A program made the position numbers and the translations under genes. A stretch of 10,677 nt of DNA, taken from contig DATMXR010000236.1 of NCBI GenBank assembly GCA_035561315.1, forward strand, positions 1 through 10,677, in the 5' to 3' direction. Position 1 is the first letter of the stretch. The number at the start of each line of letters is the position of its first letter. A model generated the notes under the pieces. The model made no database searches. It was not told the DNA's origin and saw only the letters and a list, made by a program, of their open reading frames with translations. Below, one piece after another: positions 5,787-10,677 of this stretch. The stretch comes from JAEYLA01 sp035561315 (GTDB lineage Bacteria > Bacillota > Clostridia > Christensenellales > CAG-138).

Positions 5787-7472
5787 TTATTCGTCCGGCA
5801 GATAGTTCGGCAGCGTGGTTTTTACCCAGCCGTCCCCGTAATACCCGTAGTGGCTTTCCACGGTCCCGGCTTTGAGATCGAACAGGGAAACGCAGCCCTC
5901 TATGCGGGTCTGTTTTCCATCCGGGCTTTTGGGGTTGTTTTTGTAATACTCCGGGTACCTGCCGTAGGGGGCCAAAAAGTCCGCGATACGCCGCGCGTCC
6001 TCGTAGCCGATGCTCCCCTTTTCCGCCAACGCGGAGCGGAGTTCGCCATTGAGCGCGTCGTAGCGCCACTGGATATCGTTGACGTTGCCTTTTGCCACCG
6101 CCGCCGTCCACGGGTCCATGGCGCAGAGGCGCATGCGCGGCGACAGGAAGTGGTTGCCGGTGATATGCACGTCTCCGCCCGACCGCTCGGGCGCAAAATA
6201 GAAGCTGGAGGGGCAGTTTTTTTGCTCGGGCGTGCGGTTGATAAACCCGTCCGGCGCGAACGCGTCCGGGTAAAGGACAATGGAGGCGTCCTTTGTGTTC
6301 TGGTAATCCTTCCACAGCTTCGGGTTATACGAAAGGTACTCCCTGGGGAGGGGCGCATCGCACCAGCGCACCGCCGCCCCGTTTTTCATCGGCGCGCCGG
6401 GATGCGCGACAAGGAAATTTTCATCCGGCAGGAGCGGGCGCAATTCGGGCGGGGGGTAGCTTAATACGTTGAGCCATTTGGCGGACATGCCCGCCTCCAC
6501 CGTGCACGCCAGGTCCAGCGTGCCGTCGGAAAGGGCATAGTTCCAGGCCACGCCGCGCTCGGCGTTTGCAATCACGTCCGCCGCGGCCCTGATATCCCCG
6601 CCGTACAGCACGGCGTCCCTCGCTAACAGCAGGGAGTTCAGCCCTACCGCGCCGGGGTTGGAATTTCCCCCGGGGGACATGTTGACGCCTATCGCCACGC
6701 CGCCCGCGTTCATGGCGCTGATGCTGCCCGCCATGCCCGGCGCCGTCACGCTCACGTAAGGGTAGAGCGGGGTAAGCTGCTGCTTTGCGGGCACGTGGAT
6801 GACGTGGCAGAGGTTGTTCTGGAACACGCCGCCGGAAGCGAACATGAAATCCCGCGCAAAGTAATGCCCGCCGCCCGCCGCCGCTTTCATCACGGAGAAC
6901 GCGTTGCACATCATGGTCAGCCTGATCAATTCCGGCGCCACCTCCGGGGCCTTCTTCTTAAAGAACTCGCCGGAGTACGCGAGCGCGCACAGCACGTCGA
7001 ACGCCACGTTCATCACGGCGAGGCGTTTTTTTGTGACCCCGGTCCTGGGGTTCGCTTTTTTGCACCCGTCCAGCATGCCGGAAATTTCGGCATGGATATG
7101 CCCGGGCAGCGCCTCGAACGCCTGCTCCGAAAGCTCGTATAAAAGCTCCACCAGCAGTTTCTGGAGCAGCGGGAAACGGTTCAGGAACTCCACGCCCAGA
7201 AAATCGAATATGACGTTGTCCGTAAACTGTACGGCCATCTGCGCCATCTCTTTTTCAGAGAGCAAGCCCAGGAGATACCCCCGCTCATACGGCGTGCCCT
7301 CCACGTAATAGCACCGCTTGCCCCGCCCCGTGTCATAGGAAAGGTTTTTCCGGTGCGCGGCCATCACGCCGAGCCGCCCCCCGAAGGCATACGCTTTCAT
7401 GATCTTATAGCCGTCGGCCTCAAACGCCTGATAAAGCCTTGTCATGGTGCCCGAGGCGCTTTTTTGCTCCAT
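5787..7472 (-). CDS. C45-family autoproteolytic acyltransferase/hydrolase (Ntn-hydrolase)
   Basis: A 561-residue protein of the family that includes penicillin acyl-CoA:6-APA acyltransferase and acid-ceramidase-like amidases. These make themselves active by cutting before a Cys that becomes the N-terminal nucleophile. The family signs are YYVEGTPYERGYLLGL (55-70, the xGxPYExGxxxG entry motif), the candidate nucleophile C189 in MMCNAFSV, the following HYFARDFMF (203-211, matching the usual GRNxD strand), and APGMAGSISAMNAGGVAIGVNM (244-265). The part before C189 would be the small subunit. There is no signal peptide or membrane segment, so it is probably cytoplasmic. ATG 7470-7472 follows GGGAGGGG. 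It is longer than the fungal acyltransferase (about 357 residues), with extra sequence both before the Cys and at the C-terminus. It lies 150 bases upstream of, and in line with, the transporter genes. The acyl substrate is unknown. Confidence 0.85.
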   Translation of the reverse strand: MEQKSASGTMTRLYQAFEADGYKIMKAYAFGGRLGVMAAHRKNLSYDTGRGKRCYYVEGTPYERGYLLGLLSEKEMAQMAVQFTDNVIFDFLGVEFLNRFPLLQKLLVELLYELSEQAFEALPGHIHAEISGMLDGCKKANPRTGVTKKRLAVMNVAFDVLCALAYSGEFFKKKAPEVAPELIRLTMMCNAFSVMKAAAGGGHYFARDFMFASGGVFQNNLCHVIHVPAKQQLTPLYPYVSVTAPGMAGSISAMNAGGVAIGVNMSPGGNSNPGAVGLNSLLLARDAVLYGGDIRAAADVIANAERGVAWNYALSDGTLDLACTVEAGMSAKWLNVLSYPPPELRPLLPDENFLVAHPGAPMKNGAAVRWCDAPLPREYLSYNPKLWKDYQNTKDASIVLYPDAFAPDGFINRTPEQKNCPSSFYFAPERSGGDVHITGNHFLSPRMRLCAMDPWTAAVAKGNVNDIQWRYDALNGELRSALAEKGSIGYEDARRIADFLAPYGRYPEYYKNNPKSPDGKQTRIEGCVSLFDLKAGTVESHYGYYGDGWVKTTLPNYLPDE

Positions 7473-7546
7473 GACGCTCCCCTCCCGTCACAATCCCGTA
7501 TGCAATACTATGCGCGAGAAGGGGGAAACTTGATGGGAAAAGGATG

Positions 7547-7581
7547 GGGGGCGGCGCGCTTTTTCTAAGTGCGCCGCCCCC
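7547..7581. repeat. Long GC-rich stem-loop of unknown role
   Basis: GGGGGCGGCGC (7547-7557) pairs perfectly with GCGCCGCCCCC (7571-7581), and pairing continues inward through a G-T wobble and three more pairs, leaving a five-base loop. No T run follows on either strand, and no gene ends here, so it is not an obvious terminator. Confidence 0.6.
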
Positions 7582-7662
7582 GCGTGGTTTCGGCTTAGCC
7601 GATTTTGGTTTGATTTTATTCCCGTACGTAAAAAATTCAGAGGAACCATAAAACGGTTTTGC

Positions 7663-7691
7663 TTTACTTTTTTCGGGGCAGGGTATATAAT
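7663..7691 (+). promoter_or_regulatory. Vegetative promoter of the zinc-uptake operon
   Basis: TTTACT (7663-7668) and a consensus TATAAT (7686-7691) are separated by 17 bases. The start codon of the first gene is 41 bases past the -10 box, with AGGAGAG at 7722-7728 as ribosome-binding site. The -10 directly abuts a palindrome that is the probable Zur operator. Confidence 0.78.
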
Positions 7692-7711
7692 GCGAATGCG
7701 AATTGTTCGCA
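7691..7711. promoter_or_regulatory. Probable Zur operator (TGCGAA direct repeat plus palindrome)
   Basis: TGCGAA-TTG-TTCGCA (7697-7711) is a perfect inverted repeat centred on 7704, preceded by a second TGCGAA (7691-7696) that starts on the last base of the -10 box. A regulator bound here would cover the transcription start. Fur-family regulators bind such AT-containing inverted repeats, and the operon ends with a Fur-family gene, so zinc-dependent autorepression is the natural reading. The site has not been matched to a known consensus letter by letter. Confidence 0.6.
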
Positions 7712-7732
7712 ACTACATTTTAGGAGAGAACC

Positions 7733-8674
7733 ATGAAACGAATACTGCAATTTGCGGCAGCGGTGCTGTGCGCCGCGCTGTTCTTTACGGGCTGCGCAGC
7801 GGCACGGACGGAACAGGTGGAGGGGGACGGACGGCTCAGCGTATACGCGAGCTTTTATACCATGTATGATTTCGCGCAAAAAATCGGCGGGGAAAAGGCG
7901 AGGATCACCGTCATGGTGCCCGACGGCACGGAACCGCACGATTGGGAACCCGCCGCGGCGGATATCGCGGGGCTTCAAAACGCCGACCTGTTCATCTATA
8001 ACGGCGCGGGCATGGAGCATTGGGCGGAGGATATCCTGGCGTCGCTCGGCGCGTCCGCGCCCGTCGCCGTAGAGGCTTCCGAGGGCATCGCGCTGCGCGA
8101 GGGGGCGCACGGGGACGAAGGGGAAGGGGCGGAGGAAGAGGAGGAGCATGCCGGTATGGACCCGCATGTGTGGCTCGACCCGAACAACGCCAAAAAAGAG
8201 CTGGAAAACATCAAAAACGCGTTCGTGCAGGCGGACCCGGATAACGCTTCCTATTATGAGGCGAACTATGAAACATGGGCGAAGGAGCTCGACGATCTGG
8301 ACGGGGCGTTCCGCGCGGGGCTTTCCTCCCTGCCCAGAAAGGAGATCATCGTGGCCCACGAGGCGTACGGGTATCTGTGCGAGGCGTACGGGCTCACGCA
8401 GATCGGCATAGAAGGGCTCGCGCCGGATTCGGAGCCGGACCCCGGCCGCATGGCGGAGATCATCGGGCTTGCGCGCGAAAAGGGCGTGACCACCATATTC
8501 TTTGAAGAGCTGTCAAGCCCGGACGTCGCGAACGCCATAGCGGCGGAAACGGGCGCGAAAACCGCCGTACTGAGCCCGGTGGAGGGGCTGACCGACGAGG
8601 AGCGCGCTGCGGGCGCGGACTATCTGAGCGTTATGCGCAAAAACCTCGACGCTCTGAAAGAGGCATTGCAATAA
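7733..8674 (+). CDS. znuA: Zinc ABC transporter substrate-binding lipoprotein (ZnuA/AdcA family)
   Basis: A 313-residue lipoprotein that captures zinc outside the membrane and passes it to the ZnuB-like permease. The signal peptide ends in FFTGC with lipid-bearing Cys21. Metal-ligand positions of the cluster A-I binding proteins are visible: H69 (EPHDWEP), H145 (DPHVWLDP) and H209 (VAHEAYGYL). A His rather than Glu in the third place, and VLSPVEGLT near 279-287, favour zinc over manganese. The region before H145, usually a His-rich loop, is an acidic stretch (about 124-140, EGAHGDEGEGAEEEEEHAG) with only two His. The protein lacks the extra C-terminal ZinT-like domain of streptococcal AdcA. 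ATG follows AGGAGAG, and the stop overlaps the ATPase start as TAATG. Confidence 0.92.
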   Translation: MKRILQFAAAVLCAALFFTGCAAARTEQVEGDGRLSVYASFYTMYDFAQKIGGEKARITVMVPDGTEPHDWEPAAADIAGLQNADLFIYNGAGMEHWAEDILASLGASAPVAVEASEGIALREGAHGDEGEGAEEEEEHAGMDPHVWLDPNNAKKELENIKNAFVQADPDNASYYEANYETWAKELDDLDGAFRAGLSSLPRKEIIVAHEAYGYLCEAYGLTQIGIEGLAPDSEPDPGRMAEIIGLAREKGVTTIFFEELSSPDVANAIAAETGAKTAVLSPVEGLTDEERAAGADYLSVMRKNLDALKEALQ

Positions 8675-9531
8675 TGGCCGGAAGGGATGGGAATATGCCC
8701 GCTGTCACGGAAGGGGCCGCCCCGAAAGCGGCAAAAAAGGCGGTTGCTGGGGCTGCCGCGGTTGTTCCGGCTATTCCGGCTATTCCGGCTATTCCGGCTA
8801 TTCCGGCTATTATAGAAGCGGAGGACGTCTGCTTCGGCTATACCGGGGAGCAGATTTTGGACCATGTGGGGTTTCGCGTAAACAAGGGGGATTTTGTCTC
8901 CGTCATCGGCGCCAACGGCTCGGGCAAAAGCACGCTGCTGCGCCTTATCCTGGGCGAGCTTTCCCCCTCTTTCGGGAAAATCCGCCTGTTCGGGGAGGAA
9001 GTCGCGCATTTCAAGGACTGGCCCAGGATCGGCTTCGTGCCGCAGAACGGCTTCCGGGGAGACGCGGGCTTCCCAGCCACGGCGGAGGAGATCGTGCTTT
9101 TAAACCTCTATTCGGAAATCGGCCGGTTCCGCCCGCCCAACAGGGCGCACCGGGAAAAGGCGATGCGCGCCCTGCGGCAGGTGGATATGGAGGCCCACGC
9201 CAAGCGCCTGTTCGGCGAATTATCCGGCGGGCAGCAGCAGCGCGTGATGCTGGCGCGGGTATTGGCGGGCGAACCGGAGCTGCTTGTGCTGGACGAGCCC
9301 ACGACCGGCGTGGACGCGCAGACGGTGGAAGCGCTTTACGCACTTCTGTCGCAATGCAACAGGGAGCGGGGCGTCACGGTGGTCATGGTCACGCACGATA
9401 TGGGGCGCGCCGCCGCCCATGTTTCCCGCGTGGTATGCCTGGAGGAAGGTTCGCTCGTGGAACTGGGGCCGGAACAGGTGGCCGAGGAGCTGACGCACAA
9501 ACACACGCACCCCGCCCGGTGCGCGCACTAA
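8674..9531 (+). CDS. znuC: Zinc ABC transporter ATP-binding protein with N-terminal Pro-Ala-Ile repeat
   Basis: A 285-residue ATPase for zinc import. Walker A GANGSGKST (79-87), Q-loop Q124 in FVPQNGF, signature LSGGQ (183-187), Walker B LLVLDE (203-208), switch H241 in VMVTHDMG. The ABC domain proper begins only at about residue 47 (IIEAEDVCFGY). The preceding 46 residues are an extra low-complexity segment, rich in Ala and ending in five Pro-Ala-Ile units from a 9-bp DNA repeat; most ZnuC proteins start almost directly at the ABC domain. Translation can begin at ATG 8674 (overlapping the previous stop) or at ATG 8695 behind GAAGGGA; both keep the repeat. The C-terminus is His/Cys-containing (HKHTHPARCAH), possibly metal-binding. 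The next gene follows after 12 bases. Confidence 0.92.
   Translation: MAGRDGNMPAVTEGAAPKAAKKAVAGAAAVVPAIPAIPAIPAIPAIIEAEDVCFGYTGEQILDHVGFRVNKGDFVSVIGANGSGKSTLLRLILGELSPSFGKIRLFGEEVAHFKDWPRIGFVPQNGFRGDAGFPATAEEIVLLNLYSEIGRFRPPNRAHREKAMRALRQVDMEAHAKRLFGELSGGQQQRVMLARVLAGEPELLVLDEPTTGVDAQTVEALYALLSQCNRERGVTVVMVTHDMGRAAAHVSRVVCLEEGSLVELGPEQVAEELTHKHTHPARCAH
8767..8811 (+). repeat. Tandem repeat, five perfect 9-bp units inside the zinc ATPase gene
   Basis: CCGGCTATT occurs five times without a mismatch. The unit length is a multiple of three and is in phase with the reading frame, so each unit adds Pro-Ala-Ile and gain or loss of units would lengthen or shorten the N-terminal extension without breaking the gene. 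Confidence 0.97.
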
Positions 9532-9543
9532 GGGGGGAACGAC

Positions 9544-10386
9544 ATGCTGCAATATCTGTTCATGCAGCGGGCGCTCATCGCGGGCGTGCTGCTCGCCGTC
9601 ATCATACCGTGCATCGGCATCGTGATGGTGTTAAAGCGCCTGTCCATGATCGGCGACGCGCTGTCCCATACCTCGCTCGCGGGCGTCGCGGGAGGGCTTG
9701 TGATGGGCATAAACCCCATATTGGGCGCGGTGGTCGCCACCGTGATCGCGGCGCTGGGCATCGAGGCCATCCGAAAGCGCATCCCGCAATACGCGGAGCT
9801 TTCCATCGCCGTCATATTGGCCGCGGGCGTAGGTTTGGCGGGCATACTTTCCGGCTTTGTGAAAAACGCCGCCAACTTCAACAGCTTCCTGTTCGGCAGC
9901 ATCGTCGCCATCAGCGATTTTGAGCTGCTGCTGGTGGCGCTCATCAGCGTTTCGGTCATGCTCGCGTTTTTGCTGCTGTACAAGGAGCTATGCTACATCG
10001 CGCTGGACGAACGCGCCGCGCGCCTTGCGGGCGTGCCCGTGAAGTCCGTGAATTTTCTGTTCACCATACTCACCGCCGTCACGGTCTCCGTCGCGGCGCG
10101 CACGGTGGGGGCGCTTGTGGTCTCCTCTTTGATGGTGCTGCCCGTCGCCTGCGCCATGCAATTAAAGCGCGGGTTCCAAAAAACGCTTTTGTTTTCCATC
10201 GGTTTTGCGGTATTCTTTATGGTAGCGGGGCTGACGATCGCCTATTACGCAAGGCTGAAGCCCGGCGGCACCATCGTGCTGCTGGGCGTCGTGACGCTGC
10301 TTGCGCTGCTCGCGTGCCGCTCCATATCGGCGCGCAGGCGGAAAAACAGGCGGATCTCCATGGAAAAGGAGGCGCGCAAGGCATGA
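9544..10386 (+). CDS. znuB: Zinc ABC transporter permease (ABC-3 family)
   Basis: A 280-residue, very hydrophobic membrane protein that forms the zinc channel, probably as a homodimer. The ABC-3 family signature is clear: LKRLSMIGDALSHTSLAGVA (30-49), LDERAARLAGVP (154-165), RTVGALVVSSLMVLPVACA (186-204). About eight hydrophobic segments are visible, and the C-terminus is basic and cytoplasmic (SARRRKNRR). ATG 9544 follows an A-G6 ribosome-binding site six bases upstream. The stop overlaps the start of the Fur-family gene as ATGA, so transporter and regulator are made from one message. Confidence 0.94.
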   Translation: MLQYLFMQRALIAGVLLAVIIPCIGIVMVLKRLSMIGDALSHTSLAGVAGGLVMGINPILGAVVATVIAALGIEAIRKRIPQYAELSIAVILAAGVGLAGILSGFVKNAANFNSFLFGSIVAISDFELLLVALISVSVMLAFLLLYKELCYIALDERAARLAGVPVKSVNFLFTILTAVTVSVAARTVGALVVSSLMVLPVACAMQLKRGFQKTLLFSIGFAVFFMVAGLTIAYYARLKPGGTIVLLGVVTLLALLACRSISARRRKNRRISMEKEARKA

Positions 10387-10677
10387 AGGAACAGGCAAAC
10401 GGCTGGCCCAAGGACGTGAAGCGCACCAAGCCGCGCGCGCTTGTGATGCAGGCGCTGGAGGCGGCGCAGCAGCCCTTGGGCGCCATGGATATATTCTCGG
10501 AAATCGAAAAAACCGGGGAGACCGTATGGCTTTCCACCGTTTACCGGGTATTGGAGCTGCTTGTCGAAAAAGGCGTGGCGGATAAGATCGCCGTCGCCAA
10601 CAGCGATACGGCGGTATACGCCCTGAACCGGAACCCGCACCGGCATTACGCGGTCTGCATGGGGTGCAGGCGCATCG
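10383..10677 (+). CDS. zur: Fur-family metalloregulator, probably Zur (3' truncated)
   Basis: The first 98 codons are present before the window ends. The winged-helix DNA-binding part is typical of the family: PRALVMQALEAAQQPLGAMDIF (17-38) and the recognition helix WLSTVYRVLELLVEKGVADKI (49-69). The dimerisation/metal part begins with HRHYAVCMGC (86-95), containing H86, H88 and the first CxxC pair (C92, C95) of the structural zinc site; the second CxxC is outside the window. Fur, Zur and PerR share this plan, so the zinc assignment rests on position: the start overlaps the znuB-like stop as ATGA, and the operon promoter carries a Fur-type palindrome. It should repress the operon, and hence itself, when zinc is plentiful. 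Confidence 0.9.
   Translation, partial: MKEQANGWPKDVKRTKPRALVMQALEAAQQPLGAMDIFSEIEKTGETVWLSTVYRVLELLVEKGVADKIAVANSDTAVYALNRNPHRHYAVCMGCRRI

Larger units (their letters stand above)
7473..7732. other. Divergent intergenic region between the C45 gene and the zinc operon
   Basis: 260 bases serving both directions. From left to right: the GGGAGGGG ribosome-binding site of the C45 gene (minus), a long GC-rich hairpin (7543-7581 region), a small CGGCT-T-AGCCG palindrome near 7591, and the promoter and operator of the zinc operon (7663-7711). A minus-strand promoter for the C45 gene should lie here; the best candidate is a weak TAGTAT near 7512-7507, without a good -35 box. Confidence 0.5.

Noticed and set aside
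7532..7567. An 11-codon plus-strand ORF (MGKGWGAARFF) with a GGGGG stretch before it.
   Set aside because: It overlaps the GC-rich hairpin, has no convincing promoter and is too short to support as a gene.
8767..8811. The tandem repeats could be read as a small CRISPR array or, on the other strand, as an Asn-Ser-Arg repeat protein.
   Set aside because: Units of 9 bases without spacers are not a CRISPR array, and the opposite strand lies under a well-supported ABC ATPase gene.

Overview
The window looks like a GC-rich member of the Clostridia (Bacillota). The best evidence is a 56-residue ferredoxin very close to the classical clostridial 2[4Fe-4S] type, supported by strong GGAGG ribosome-binding sites, a near-consensus vegetative promoter in front of it, one TTG start, and zinc-import genes of the Gram-positive lipoprotein type. 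No genus can be named from the sequence alone.

Layout. (1) 1-330, plus strand: the last 80 codons of an unidentified protein ending in a Pro/Gln/Arg-rich repeat tail, followed by an intrinsic terminator. (2) 465-771, plus strand: a free-standing ferredoxin gene with its own promoter and terminator. (3) 7472 down to 824, minus strand: a C45-type (Ntn-hydrolase) acyltransferase/hydrolase, a lipoprotein solute-binding protein, a 180-bp MITE-like inverted-repeat element carrying a terminator-like hairpin, an alkaline-phosphatase-superfamily phosphoesterase, two ABC permeases and an ABC ATPase. The last four genes overlap one another end to end. (4) 7473-7732: a divergent intergenic region with a long GC-rich hairpin and a promoter overlapped by a likely Zur operator. 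(5) 7733-10677, plus strand: a complete zinc-uptake operon (binding lipoprotein, ATPase, permease), each gene touching or nearly touching the next, ending in a Fur-family regulator (probably Zur) cut by the window edge.

How the genes work together. The zinc operon reads as a closed loop: the regulator at its 3' end probably binds the TGCGAA-N3-TTCGCA palindrome just after the -10 box and represses its own operon when zinc is sufficient. The minus-strand operon is less conventional. A PotABCD/PhnSTUV-like importer has a phosphoesterase gene built into it, between the binding protein and the permeases, and a C45 hydrolase upstream. This suggests import of a phosphorus-containing organic compound (phosphodiester, phosphonate or phospholipid head group) followed by intracellular cleavage. 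The substrate cannot be read from the sequence.

The less ordinary points are the MITE-like element with an embedded attenuator inside the transporter operon, the C45/phosphoesterase/importer combination, a five-unit 9-bp tandem repeat adding a Pro-Ala-Ile stretch to the zinc ATPase, and the acidic insert replacing the usual His-rich loop of the zinc-binding lipoprotein. No rRNA, tRNA, CRISPR array, transposase or prophage gene was found.
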